Source of the DNA: DAHUXN01 sp963811805
Lineage (GTDB): Bacteria > Acidobacteriota > Terriglobia > Acidiferrales > UBA7541
Direction of reading: 5' to 3'
Assembly (NCBI GenBank): GCA_963811805.1
Contig: CAWESU010000002.1
Span: 248,001-312,000, forward strand
Length of the DNA: 64,000 nt
Shown here piece by piece: positions 1 to 8,614 of the stretch (position 1 is the first letter of the stretch; every line of letters starts with the position of its first letter). The notes under the pieces are model-generated. The model worked only from the letters and a program-made list of their open reading frames with translations. It did no database searches and was not told the DNA's origin. The position numbers and the translations under genes are program-made.

Positions 1-68
1 GGAGGGGTTTTTCAAGATACAATACGGCCCATCGTTCGCGGTCAACGATCGTTTTAACAGGAGCATCC

Positions 69-641
69 GTGAAGGCACTTTTCTGCGTGATGGTCGGCTC
101 GGCATTGATGAGCGTTGCGAGTCCGCGTGCAATCGGCCAATCAAGCAACGTGAAATTCGAAATTGCACGCGCGCTATCGGCTGCTCCAACTTCCATATCG
201 GCAGGTGCAACCGTTGATATCGCCGATGCGAAAGGACATATGACAGAGTTGCGCCATGGATCGAATGGTTGGACATGCGTAATCGACGATCCGGCAGCGA
301 TACAGCATGATCCCATCCAGCACCATCCGGCCTGCTTCGACAAACATGGATTGGAGTGGATGGAAGCCTTTACGGCCGGACGCGTTCCGAATCCCGACCG
401 CGCTGGCTACGCGTATATGCTAGAAGGCGGTTCATCCTGGAGCAACACGGATCCTAGCGCCACAAAACTGGCTCCCGGCCAGAAGGATTACATTCGCATC
501 CCCGCGCACATCATGATCCTAAGCGCAAAAGTCGCAAATTCCTCGGGATTCCCATCGGGACAGGTGAACCCTGACACGCGCAAACCATTTGTAATGTTCG
601 GCGGCACGGCTTACGCGATACTGATTATTCCGGTGAACTGA
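69..641 (+). CDS. Secreted hypothetical protein (190 aa)
   Basis: Function not recognised. Residues 1-24 form a signal peptide (short basic start, hydrophobic core, cleavage near A-I-G-Q), so the product is probably exported. The start is GTG, preceded by AGGAG at about 58-62. The mature part carries S-A-A-P-x-S-I-S followed by a glycine/aromatic/cysteine patch (S-N-G-W-T-C-V) and a second Cys further on. The same order of motifs occurs in the exported 241-aa protein at 29032-29757 (T-A-A-P-E-S-I-S, then K-N-G-F-V-C-L), so the two look like distant paralogues. A good rho-independent terminator follows at 760-797 on the same strand, which suggests a monocistronic gene or the last gene of a unit starting left of the window. 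Confidence 0.75.
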   Translation: MKALFCVMVGSALMSVASPRAIGQSSNVKFEIARALSAAPTSISAGATVDIADAKGHMTELRHGSNGWTCVIDDPAAIQHDPIQHHPACFDKHGLEWMEAFTAGRVPNPDRAGYAYMLEGGSSWSNTDPSATKLAPGQKDYIRIPAHIMILSAKVANSSGFPSGQVNPDTRKPFVMFGGTAYAILIIPVN

Positions 642-759
642 AGGTCTCAGGCGGTTGGCCCAGCGTTTCGGAGTCTTGCTAGAACCTCGTCCGCTGCCAC
701 ATCGTACCACCCAGCGAACGAGCCGCGAAGACCTCCGCCCGGTTTGGAATTTACGGGTG

Positions 760-797
760 CCGCACTCTTTGCGCTTTTTGCAAAGGGTGCGGTTTTT
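760..797 (+). terminator. Rho-independent terminator after the first gene
   Basis: A 13-bp stem (760-772 with 780-792, one G-U pair) encloses a 7-base loop and is followed directly by TTTTT. The T-run lies on the right, so it terminates plus-strand transcription, about 120 bases after the stop at 641. Confidence 0.75.
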
Positions 798-831
798 CTC
801 TCGAAATGCCCTCGGCTCACTGTCCGCGAAC

Positions 832-1102
832 GGCCGTTCAGGAATTCCGCGGCGCTATCTTTTCCCACACCGCTTGCACCTTGCCCCACGCGGCGTCCGC
901 GTCAAGCACCAGCCGTTCTCCTTCGAAGCGGTAAAATCGGATTTGTTTGCTTCCGCTGAGGTTGGGAAACGCGCTTCCTTCTACGTGGTGGGTGACGGCA
1001 TTTTTCTCTGCGTCGATTGAGTAACTCCCGAAATAACCAAAGTAGTCGAGCCACGCTCTCGCTCGTTCTTCCGCGGTCGCCTCGCGCGAGTCATCCCTCG
1101 CG
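832..1102. repeat. Left copy of 271-bp direct repeat (lipocalin gene tail)
   Basis: This block matches 2632-2902 at an exact offset of 1800 bases with three mismatches that I can see (near 856, 922 and 1097). It corresponds to the C-terminal 88 or so codons of the lipocalin-like gene plus a few bases beyond its stop. A weaker match also exists between about 648-700 and 2567-2615, so the duplicated unit may once have included some 3' flank. Confidence 0.9.
838..1102 (-). pseudogene. Truncated copy of lipocalin-like gene (3' part only)
   Basis: In the minus-strand frame this segment encodes the same C-terminal sequence as the intact gene at 2638-3102, ending in P-R-N-S and a stop. Homology ends at about 1102. 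Upstream of that the open frame continues to about 1296 but encodes unrelated sequence, with no conserved N-terminus and no convincing start. It is therefore a fragment left by a duplication and not a functional gene. Confidence 0.8.
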
Positions 1103-1183
1103 CCTCCGGCGAAACACCGTAGGTTAACCCCATGTGTTTCTGTGAGTTGCAACACTATATTTATTGGTCGGGCTATTACCCTT

Positions 1184-1504
1184 ATGGATATGGTCGAGAG
1201 TCCCCAGATGGACGCATATGAGCTGCCGGACACCGAGACGCTAGAGTTGTTTAACCAACTCTGCGAACTCGCGACCGGGCTTACCAATTCCCTCAATTTC
1301 GCGGTGGGTCTATGCGCGAGGCATCAGGCGCAGTTTTCAGATGAAGGAGACCTCTCTCAAGCGCTTGAAATCCTCCAGCGCTCCGCCAACGTAACTCGGC
1401 AAGTATCCCTCGTCAGCCTTCAGTTACATGCGGAGCTTTTGCGGCGTTGCTTGGTTCCCAAAGGCACAGACCGAGCAAAGGCCGAAAGAATGGCTCTTGG
1501 CTGA
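1184..1504 (+). CDS. Hypothetical helical protein (106 aa)
   Basis: Not recognised. The frame is open from a GTG at 1142. I chose the ATG at 1184 because the first 14 residues of the longer form look non-coding, but neither start has a clear ribosome site. The product is soluble and probably alpha-helical, acidic at the N-terminus, with a Leu-rich middle (L-F-N-Q-L-C-E-L-A) and a basic end. It lies inside the AT-richer 1.5-kb segment between the two lipocalin-tail repeats, 62 bases before the sigma-54 activator, so the two may have arrived together and may be co-transcribed. It could also be a remnant. Confidence 0.4.
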   Translation: MDMVESPQMDAYELPDTETLELFNQLCELATGLTNSLNFAVGLCARHQAQFSDEGDLSQALEILQRSANVTRQVSLVSLQLHAELLRRCLVPKGTDRAKAERMALG

Positions 1505-1566
1505 GAAGTCGTCAATCAGGAGCATCCACGAGGCATCTTTGGAAAATCACTGTGTGAGGATTGAAC

Positions 1567-2535
1567 TTGGGAGCACAGCGAAGCAACTCCATTCAACCGC
1601 AATGGTATGGGCTGTTCGGTAGCTCTGCCGAGATGCAGGAGATCTATCGGCTGGTAAAGAGGTTTGCGAAATATGGATTTCCAGTCCTTATTCTCGGAGA
1701 AAGCGGAACAGGTAAGGAACTGGTAGCACGTGCAATGCACATTTGCAGCCCCTGGCATACTGAGCCGTCTGTCCCGGTAGATTGTGCCGCTCTCGCCCCC
1801 GCCCTGATTGAATCTGAACTCTTCGGATATGAGCGAGGCGCGTTCACCGGGGCCGACCGGCCCAAGATGGGTTTGCTTGAATCTGCCAATCTAGGAACGA
1901 TTTTCTTGGATGAGGTCGATAGTTTGACCTTGGATATGCAGGCAAGACTGTTGCGGGTTCTGCAAGAAAGAGAAATCAGACCAGTCGGGTCGACCAGTTG
2001 CCGAGCGATAAAAGGCCGAATCATCGCCGCATCCAACCGGGACCTGGAGCATGAAGTCGAGAAGAACGCATTTCGGCAAGACTTGTATTTTCGGCTGGAC
2101 GTCGGCAGGATCAGAATCCCACCCTTGCGAGACAGAAAAAGCGACCTTCCATTATTGATCGACTATTTTATGGAGAAATACTGCGATATGAATGGCGAAG
2201 TCTGCGGCGTGTCGGACGATGCTATGAAGCTGCTGAAAAAATATGATTGGCCTGGCAATGTTCGGGAACTCGAAAACGTGATTCAAAGAGCGCTCGCGGC
2301 TAGCTCGGGTCCAACGATCCAGCCGCAAGATCTGCTCGTCGGTGTAAAAGGCCGCACAGGGCTAGAATCTTCGACCGGAGAGAATACAACCCTTCGGGAG
2401 ATTGAACGTCGCTCGATCTTGCAAGCGGTGAAAATGGCCAGCGGTGACAAACTCATTGCCGCTCGGCTTCTGGGGATTGGCAAGACGACTCTGTATCGGA
2501 AGCTAAAGCGGTACCGGGCGGAGGGCAAGGGGTGA
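1567..2535 (+). CDS. Sigma-54-dependent transcriptional activator without receiver domain
   Basis: NtrC-type AAA+ activator that uses ATP hydrolysis to open sigma-54 promoters. Visible motifs: Walker A G-E-S-G-T-G-K-E (residues about 44-51), the sigma-54 contact loop G-A-F-T-G-A (about 91-96), Walker B with F-L-D-E-V-D (about 114-119), an R-D-L-Y-F-R-L segment, and a C-terminal Fis-type helix-turn-helix (A-A-R-L-L-G-I-G-K-T-T-L-Y-R). Only about 20 residues precede the AAA+ domain, so there is no response-regulator or sensory domain. Its activity would have to be set by another protein or by expression level. The first possible start is TTG at 1561, but GAGGA at 1556-1560 abuts it. TTG at 1567 gives normal spacing and was chosen. 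The gene sits between duplicated lipocalin tails in an AT-richer segment, a sign of insertion. Confidence 0.88.
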   Translation: MGAQRSNSIQPQWYGLFGSSAEMQEIYRLVKRFAKYGFPVLILGESGTGKELVARAMHICSPWHTEPSVPVDCAALAPALIESELFGYERGAFTGADRPKMGLLESANLGTIFLDEVDSLTLDMQARLLRVLQEREIRPVGSTSCRAIKGRIIAASNRDLEHEVEKNAFRQDLYFRLDVGRIRIPPLRDRKSDLPLLIDYFMEKYCDMNGEVCGVSDDAMKLLKKYDWPGNVRELENVIQRALAASSGPTIQPQDLLVGVKGRTGLESSTGENTTLREIERRSILQAVKMASGDKLIAARLLGIGKTTLYRKLKRYRAEGKG

Positions 2536-2631
2536 GGCGGCGTACCGTTTAGAACTCTTTCTTCTCGGCGGGTGGCCAGCCTTTCGGAGTTATCCTTGAC
2601 TTCGTCCGCTGCGTCGCCGTTCCTTGGCGAA

Positions 2632-2902
2632 GGCCGTTCAGGAATTCCGCGGCGTTATCTTTTCCCACACCGCTTGCACCTTGCCCCACGCGGCGTCCGC
2701 GTCAAGCACCAGCCGTTCTCCCTCGAAGCGGTAAAATCGGATTTGTTTGCTTCCGCTGAGGTTGGGAAACGCGCTTCCTTCTACGTGGTGGGTGACGGCA
2801 TTTTTCTCTGCGTCGATTGAGTAACTCCCGAAATAACCAAAGTAGTCGAGCCACGCTCTCGCTCGTTCTTCCGCGGTCGCCTCGCGCGAGTCATCCTTCG
2901 CG
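2632..2902. repeat. Right copy of 271-bp direct repeat
   Basis: Partner of 832-1102. This copy lies in the intact lipocalin-like gene and is the likely parent. Confidence 0.9.
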
Positions 2903-3102
2903 AATCTCTGCGCCTGGGCGCGCGTCAGTTGCGCGGACATTCTGCCTTCGGCGCTGTACACGATCTGCCCTCGGGCGTCCTCGCCGAGCGGATACACAAC
3001 CTTGCCATCCGCACTTATCTCGCGCAGAGCGACAAGCCGCCAAGCGCCGATCAGTCGCGCGCGAATGTCTTGCGGGGAAGTGCGCGGTGCTTCGTTGCTC
3101 AT
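2638..3102 (-). CDS. Lipocalin-like domain protein (154 aa)
   Basis: Small soluble protein of the lipocalin-like type (the family I know as Lipocalin_5). Features: an N-terminal L-I-G-A-W-R-L-V opening, a middle G-Q-I-V-Y-S-A-E-G-R-M-S strand pair, a Y-F-G-Y-F-G-S-Y motif, and a C-terminal L-V-L-D-A-D strand. Family members are predicted to bind small hydrophobic ligands, but substrates are mostly unknown. The ATG at 3102 is preceded by GGGAGAA. It follows the first permease by 42 bases on the same strand, so it is probably the last gene of the padR-permease operon. Its 3' end is duplicated at 832-1102. Confidence 0.85.
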   Translation of the reverse strand: MSNEAPRTSPQDIRARLIGAWRLVALREISADGKVVYPLGEDARGQIVYSAEGRMSAQLTRAQAQRFAKDDSREATAEERARAWLDYFGYFGSYSIDAEKNAVTHHVEGSAFPNLSGSKQIRFYRFEGERLVLDADAAWGKVQAVWEKITPRNS

Positions 3103-3144
3103 ATTCGTTCTCCCAGAAAGATTTCGATGTTGGGCCGTTTCCTG

Positions 3145-5814
3145 TCATTCATATCGAAGCGCCACCATCGGGTCGGTTCGTGACGCCCGCCACGCGGGAT
3201 AAAAACACGCCGCGATCGAAGCAAGCATCATGATTACGAACGCTGAGCCAAACGCCAGGGGATCATGCGCGCTGACGTGATACAGCAGATCCGCCACCAG
3301 CCGCGCCAACGCGAACGATGCGATGCCTCCCAGCACCACGCCGCTCGCCGTCAGCGCCAGCCCGCGCGACAGCACATGCCACAGGAGATTTGACGAATTG
3401 GCGCCCAGCGCCATGCGCAGGCCCAGCTCGCGCTTGCTCTGCGACACAGCGTATGACACCACCCCGTAGAGCCCGATGGTCGCGAGGAACAACGCCAGTC
3501 CGCCCAGCACCGCCAGCAAGCCGACCGCAGCTTTTTGCGACGACGTCGACCGCTCCAGTTGTTGCTGCAGGGTGATCACCGCATAGTGCGGCACGCCCGG
3601 ATCCAAAGTGTCCATCTCGCGCGCCAGTAGCGGCGCCGCAACTTGAGGCGGCATGCGTGTCCTCACGTTCAAACTCGCCCGCGGCGCGGGGTTCTGCAGC
3701 AGCGGAACAAAGAAAAATGGCCGCGGCGTTTCAGAGATGTACTCATACTTCGAAACCTGCGTGACGCCGACCACGCGCATCCATCGGCTGCCAACCTGCA
3801 GCCGCTGGCCAATGGGATCCCTGCCATGCCAGAACTGCTCCACCATAGCCTCATTCACGATGGCCACCGGCGCAGCCGTGTTGTTGTCCGCCGCGGTGAA
3901 TTCGCGTCCAGAGACAAGCGCGATTCCGGCCGTGGCCAGATAGCCGGGACTCACTTGGTTGTAGTCAACCACCGGCTGTTCGTTCGGCGGCGGCACGTAA
4001 CCATCGACGGCTATAGGAGCCGTTGAAGGAGGAATAAGGCCCAAGGGAACGAATCCCGCGAACGCCGCCGATTCCACGCCCGGCAGCGACTGGACCCGCT
4101 CGAGCAACTGCTTCTGAAAATTCTCGGCGCGCTGCGCGTCGTAGCCCGAACCGAATAAATCCACCTGGGTCACCAAAACGCCGCGCGTCGAAAATCCCGG
4201 GCTCGTGTTCTGCATTTTCTGGAGGCTCTGCAGAAGCAGAGCTGCGCCCACCAGCAGCACGAAGCTGAGCGACACTTGCACCAGAACAAGCCCCGAACGC
4301 AGCCAGGATCTGCTTTGGCTGCTGACCAGCCCTCCCATTTCGGATTTCAGCGCGGCCGCCAGGTCGATTCTGCTGGCTTGCGTCGCGGGAATCAATCCGA
4401 ACAGCAGCGTCGAGAAAACACATACGCCGATGCTCAATGCCAGCACGCGCCAATCGATCTCCCCCGGCAAATAAGGAACCGTTCCGGTGCGCGGGAAAAA
4501 CAGCACCAGCAAGTGGCGGCACCAATGAGCGACGAACAGGCCGCCAACGGCTCCGAGTCCCGCAAGGATCAAGCCTTCGGTTAAGAGCTGCCGCACGAGC
4601 CGGCTACGCGCGGCGCCCACGGCCAGCCGTACGATCATTTCGTGTCGTCGCGCAAAAAAGCGCACCAGCAGCAAGTTGCCCACGTTGGCGCACGCAATCA
4701 GAAGCACAAAAATCACCACGGCCAGCATGATTTCGAGCGTCGAGCGCATTTCGTTGGCCTTGTTAAACGGTGTCAGCCAGAGAGGCACCAGATTGACACC
4801 TCGGCCGCGGTCGATCTCCGGATACGCGGCGTCCAGCCTCCCGGCGATGGCAGAAATCTCCGCCTGCGCCTGCGCGCGGGTCACGCCGGGCTTGAGCATG
4901 GCGAAGCCTTCGATCCACCGTGCGCCGCGGTCGTCCAGCGAGAAGCTGCGGCCCTCGAACACTTGCAGCATGGAAGCGGGAACCCAGAATTGAATCGACC
5001 AGCCCACAAAGGTTCCGTAGAAGCCTTTCGGCGCGACGCCGATAATCGTGTGCTGCACATTGTTGAAGCGCTGCGTTTTGCCGATGATTTCCGGATCGCC
5101 GTGGAAGGCGTTTTGCCACATCTCGTAGCTGATCACCACGATAGGATGGGCGTTTTGCCCGGTGTCCTCGCCGGGCTCGAATCCCCGGCCGAGAATCGGA
5201 TGTATTCCCAGCGCGTCGAAATAATTCGCCGATACAATGCTGCCGGTCGCGCGGTCCGACCGGCCGCCAATGCTGAGCGACGCGCCCATGATCTTGTCGG
5301 CGATCAGCGAGTCCAGGAGCTTGCAATTTCTTTGCAGGTCTAGGAAGTCCGGCCACGACAGATCCACGCTGGTGTATTCGCTGCTTGCCGCCGTTCCCTC
5401 GAGTGCGACCATCCGCTCCTGATGAGCGACCGCCGGGAAAGGCCGCAGCAGTATCCCTTCGATCCAGCTAAAAACTGCGGCGTTCGCGCCAACGCCAAGC
5501 GTCAGGCAGAGCACAGCCAAGACCGAAAACCCGGGGTTGCGGCGCAGCATGCGCAGGGCAAACCGAACGTCCTGCAGCAAAGTATCGATAAACACCATTC
5601 CCCCCTCGGCTCGATATTCTTCTTTCATCGGCTCCACTCCGCCAAACTTCAGCATCGCCTGGCGCCGCGCCTCCGCCGCCGGCATTCCGGCGCGAAGATT
5701 CTCGGCCGTCTGCAGAGCGATGTGCTCCTCGATCTCGTCCTTTAACCGGTCGTCGCCTCGCCGCCGCGTCGCGAAGTTTGCCAGCCGGGTGAAGAAGCGT
5801 CGCAGAAATCTCAT
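3145..5814 (-). CDS. ADOP-type ABC transporter permease (889 aa), copy 1
   Basis: Membrane permease of the acidobacterial duplicated orphan permease type, related to MacB. Order of parts: a basic N-terminal cytoplasmic domain of about 75 residues (R-R-F-F-T-R-L-A, E-E-H-I), a first transmembrane helix with the L-T-L-G-V-G-A-N-A signature, a periplasmic MacB-like domain, three helices with A-C-A-N-V-G-N-L-L, then a second periplasmic domain and a final FtsX domain ending D-P-M-V-A-L-R-Y-E. No ATPase is encoded beside it, as usual for this family. The role is probably export or envelope signalling, substrate unknown. The first 75 codons and the 12 bases before the ATG are nearly identical to copy 2 at 5915-8602. 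The upstream sequence still reads E-D-L-P-stop, a vestige of the PadR C-terminus. Start ATG has GGAGGA 6 bases upstream. Confidence 0.92.
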   Translation of the reverse strand: MRFLRRFFTRLANFATRRRGDDRLKDEIEEHIALQTAENLRAGMPAAEARRQAMLKFGGVEPMKEEYRAEGGMVFIDTLLQDVRFALRMLRRNPGFSVLAVLCLTLGVGANAAVFSWIEGILLRPFPAVAHQERMVALEGTAASSEYTSVDLSWPDFLDLQRNCKLLDSLIADKIMGASLSIGGRSDRATGSIVSANYFDALGIHPILGRGFEPGEDTGQNAHPIVVISYEMWQNAFHGDPEIIGKTQRFNNVQHTIIGVAPKGFYGTFVGWSIQFWVPASMLQVFEGRSFSLDDRGARWIEGFAMLKPGVTRAQAQAEISAIAGRLDAAYPEIDRGRGVNLVPLWLTPFNKANEMRSTLEIMLAVVIFVLLIACANVGNLLLVRFFARRHEMIVRLAVGAARSRLVRQLLTEGLILAGLGAVGGLFVAHWCRHLLVLFFPRTGTVPYLPGEIDWRVLALSIGVCVFSTLLFGLIPATQASRIDLAAALKSEMGGLVSSQSRSWLRSGLVLVQVSLSFVLLVGAALLLQSLQKMQNTSPGFSTRGVLVTQVDLFGSGYDAQRAENFQKQLLERVQSLPGVESAAFAGFVPLGLIPPSTAPIAVDGYVPPPNEQPVVDYNQVSPGYLATAGIALVSGREFTAADNNTAAPVAIVNEAMVEQFWHGRDPIGQRLQVGSRWMRVVGVTQVSKYEYISETPRPFFFVPLLQNPAPRASLNVRTRMPPQVAAPLLAREMDTLDPGVPHYAVITLQQQLERSTSSQKAAVGLLAVLGGLALFLATIGLYGVVSYAVSQSKRELGLRMALGANSSNLLWHVLSRGLALTASGVVLGGIASFALARLVADLLYHVSAHDPLAFGSAFVIMMLASIAACFYPAWRASRTDPMVALRYE

Positions 5815-5826
5815 GGCAAATCCTCC
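5565..5826. repeat. 5'-end block shared by the two ADOP genes (copy 1)
   Basis: About 260 bp running from just above the ATG into codon ~80 matches 8353-8614 at an offset of 2788 bases with roughly 90-95% identity by eye. The rest of the two genes is far more diverged, so the block looks recombined or homogenised. Confidence 0.85.
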
Positions 5827-5865
5827 GCCCTTCCGGCAAGCGCAAACTCCCTGCGTTTCTTCCTG

Positions 5866-5895
5866 GTGCGCGCTTTATCCGCGCAATGTATTCGT
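5866..5895 (+). repeat. Short dispersed element with CGCGC-TTTAT-CGCGC core (copy 1)
   Basis: The core reads GCGCGC-TTTATC-CGCGCAA followed by TGTATTCG and is preceded by TTTCTTCCTG. Similar strings occur at 10362-10392 and 12289-12319, in the same orientation. It lies in the 100-bp gap between the two permease genes, antisense to them. Confidence 0.5.
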
Positions 5896-5914
5896 TGCCG
5901 TTTTGCGCCGCGCC

Positions 5915-8602
5915 TCATTCATATCGCAGCGCCACCATCGGATCGACCTTCATCGCCCGCCGCGCAGGAACGTAGCACGCTGTGAGTGCAACGATGGTGA
6001 TGGTAAGCGTGGTGCCGGCGATGAGCAGACCCCATTGATGAAGTCCAAAGCCGCTGAGAACCGCGCCCACGGCGCGCGGCAGCACCAGCGAAACCAGCGC
6101 GCCCGCGCCGACGCCGATGGAAATCAAAACGGCTCCGTTGCGCATGACCAGCCTGAGCACGTCGCGGCGCTCGGCGCCGAGAGCCATGCGGATGCCAATT
6201 TCGTGGGTGCGCTGTGCGACAAGATACGAAAGAACCCCGTAGATTCCCGCGGCGGCCATCAGGAGCGCGACCAGGGCGAACGAGCCCATCAGTTCGGCCA
6301 TGATGTTGTCGCCCTGGCCGGAATCGGCGATGACACGATCCATGGTTTTCACGTCGCTGATGGCTTGGCCGCTATCGACGGCCCAGACAGCCTGACGCAG
6401 CGAGCCGGAAAAAGAAGTGGGTTCGGTGCGGGTGCGAACGACGAAACTCATGTCGCCTGCGGGATGAGCGACGAAAGGCTCGAATAAATGCGGCCTTGGG
6501 TGGGTTTCTCCCAGAAATTCGTTGACGTTGCCGACGACGCCGACAATGTCGCTCCACTCGTTTGCTGGACGCGCTTGGCTGTCAATCAGGAGATGGCGGC
6601 CGACGGGATTCTGGTTCGGGAAATAGCGGCGAGCGAATGCTTCGTCGACAATGGCGACGGGAGGAGCGCCCGGGCCGTCGGAAGGTGCGAATTCGCGGCC
6701 CTGCAAGAGAGGTATTTGCAGCGCCTGGAAATATCCGGGACTGACCACGAAATACTCGCTCGTCGGCTGGTCGGCGGGCTTCAAGACCGCGTGACCCTCG
6801 AGGATGAAGGGCGCGGAGGTCAAGCCTCGAAATTCGAACGGTAAAGCGCTGGTGAGGGCAACTGATTCCACGCCGGGAATTTGGTGGATTTGGCGCAGCG
6901 CGTCTTGGAAAAAAGAGGATTGGCGCTGCGGGGCGCCGTAATACTCGAGGCCGCGCAAGGAAACGGACGCGGTGAGGACATTGTGCGGATTGAGGTCCGT
7001 GGCGGCGCGCGTCTCAGCGACGAAATCTTGGACGAAGAGGCCGGCGCCGGTGAGCAGAATCAGCGATAGGATGAGCTGACCGATCACAAGCAGGCGCTGC
7101 AGGCGGTGATGTTGGCGTGCGAAAGTGGCCCCGCGGGCGCCCTGTTTCAGACGTTCACCGGGATCGCGGCGGGAAAGACGAATGGCCGGCGCGATTCCCA
7201 CGGCGAGCGCTACGAGGATGGAAATTGCCGCGGTGAAGAGCAACACCCGCGTGTCAATGCCGACGGTTTTCGCGATTGCGGCGGCCGTTTCATTCCAATT
7301 GAACTGCGCGAGAGTGGCTCGGAGACTCCAGTAAGCGAAGAAGGTCCCGAGGGCGCCGCCGGCGATGGCGAGCAAGAGACATTCCGTCAGCAGTTGGCGG
7401 GCGAGGCGTAGCCTGCCCGCGCCGAGAACGGTGCGGATGGAAAATTCTTGCGCGCGGCCGGAGTTCCGCGCCAGAAGCATGCTAGCCACGTTGGCACAAG
7501 CGACCAAGAGGACGAGAAGGACGGCCATCATCAGAAGAAACAGGGCGTTTTCCGCGTTCCAGTCGCTGATGTTGTACTGCTGCTCGGTCATGACACGCGC
7601 TCCCCAATTCTTGTTGGTGTCCAGATGCGCGGCGGCGATGCGCGCGGCGATCGTGTTCATCTGCGCAGAGGCGTCGGTGATGCGAATGCCGGGCTTAAGG
7701 CGTGCGAAAACGCGCACGAAACGGAAGCTGCGCTTTCCCGGGCCGAGCTCGTCGGGCGAAAAGGCCAGCGGGAACCAAAGCTGCGCGGGTGAATCGTAGA
7801 CGCTGAAGGCTTCCGGCATCACTCCCACGATGGTGTAAGGGTTGCCGTTGATTTTGATCGATTGACCGAGGACGTGCGGGTCACCAGCAAATTTGGACTT
7901 CCATAACTGGGTGCTGATCAAGACGGCGTGATCCTTGCCGGGCTGGTCTTCGCCGGGGAGGAGCGGACGGCCGATGACCGGCTGGATTTCCATCACCTGA
8001 AAAAAATTCGCTGAGACGCGCGCGCCGGGAACGAATTCGGGGGTGAAATCGCCGCCGCTGATGGTGAAGCTGTCGAAATCGGCGGCGGCCATGCCGCTGA
8101 AATCGGCGGCTTGTTCTTGCCAATCAAGATAATCCGCCGCTGAAACGGAAGAAAGGTCCGCACCGAAGACGTTCGCGGGATTTTTGCTGGTGATGGCGAG
8201 CAGCCCGTTGGGATCGCGGACCGGCGGTTTGCGTAATATCAGGCCGCTGACGACGCTGAGGACCGTGGTGTTGGCGCCGATGCCGAGGGCCAGAGTGAGA
8301 ATGGCGACGGCGGCGAAGCCCGGCGATTTGCGCAGCATGCGGAGCGCATAGTGAATGTCCTGCAGGAAACTATCGATGAACAGCATTCCTCGCTCGGCTC
8401 GATATTCTTCTTTCATCGGCTCCACTCCGCCAAACTTCAGCATCGCCTGCCGCCGCGCCTCCGCCGCCGGCATGCCGGCGCGAAGGTTCTCGGCCGTCTG
8501 CAGGGCGATGTGCTCCTCGATCTCGTTCTTCAACCGTTGCTCATCTCGCCGCCGCGTCGCGAAGTTTGCCAGCCGGGTGAAGAAGCGTCGCAGAAATCTC
8601 AT
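5915..8602 (-). CDS. ADOP-type ABC transporter permease (895 aa), copy 2
   Basis: Second full-length duplicated orphan permease. Layout as in copy 1: basic N-terminal domain, first helix with L-A-L-G-I-G-A-N-T, periplasmic MacB-like region (about residues 110-370), helices around A-C-A-N-V-A-S-M-L-L, second periplasmic region, C-terminal FtsX domain ending D-P-M-V-A-L-R-Y-E. After residue 75 it is clearly divergent from copy 1, so the two may serve different substrates or pair with each other. Its ATG overlaps the TGA of the padR gene (ATGA), which implies translational coupling, and PadR probably controls the whole unit. No ATP-binding protein lies nearby. Confidence 0.92.
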   Translation of the reverse strand: MRFLRRFFTRLANFATRRRDEQRLKNEIEEHIALQTAENLRAGMPAAEARRQAMLKFGGVEPMKEEYRAERGMLFIDSFLQDIHYALRMLRKSPGFAAVAILTLALGIGANTTVLSVVSGLILRKPPVRDPNGLLAITSKNPANVFGADLSSVSAADYLDWQEQAADFSGMAAADFDSFTISGGDFTPEFVPGARVSANFFQVMEIQPVIGRPLLPGEDQPGKDHAVLISTQLWKSKFAGDPHVLGQSIKINGNPYTIVGVMPEAFSVYDSPAQLWFPLAFSPDELGPGKRSFRFVRVFARLKPGIRITDASAQMNTIAARIAAAHLDTNKNWGARVMTEQQYNISDWNAENALFLLMMAVLLVLLVACANVASMLLARNSGRAQEFSIRTVLGAGRLRLARQLLTECLLLAIAGGALGTFFAYWSLRATLAQFNWNETAAAIAKTVGIDTRVLLFTAAISILVALAVGIAPAIRLSRRDPGERLKQGARGATFARQHHRLQRLLVIGQLILSLILLTGAGLFVQDFVAETRAATDLNPHNVLTASVSLRGLEYYGAPQRQSSFFQDALRQIHQIPGVESVALTSALPFEFRGLTSAPFILEGHAVLKPADQPTSEYFVVSPGYFQALQIPLLQGREFAPSDGPGAPPVAIVDEAFARRYFPNQNPVGRHLLIDSQARPANEWSDIVGVVGNVNEFLGETHPRPHLFEPFVAHPAGDMSFVVRTRTEPTSFSGSLRQAVWAVDSGQAISDVKTMDRVIADSGQGDNIMAELMGSFALVALLMAAAGIYGVLSYLVAQRTHEIGIRMALGAERRDVLRLVMRNGAVLISIGVGAGALVSLVLPRAVGAVLSGFGLHQWGLLIAGTTLTITIVALTACYVPARRAMKVDPMVALRYE

Positions 8603-8614
8603 GGCAAATCCTCC
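8353..8614. repeat. 5'-end block shared by the two ADOP genes (copy 2)
   Basis: Counterpart of 5565-5826. This copy is in its natural context directly after padR, so it is likely the donor or ancestral version. Confidence 0.85.
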
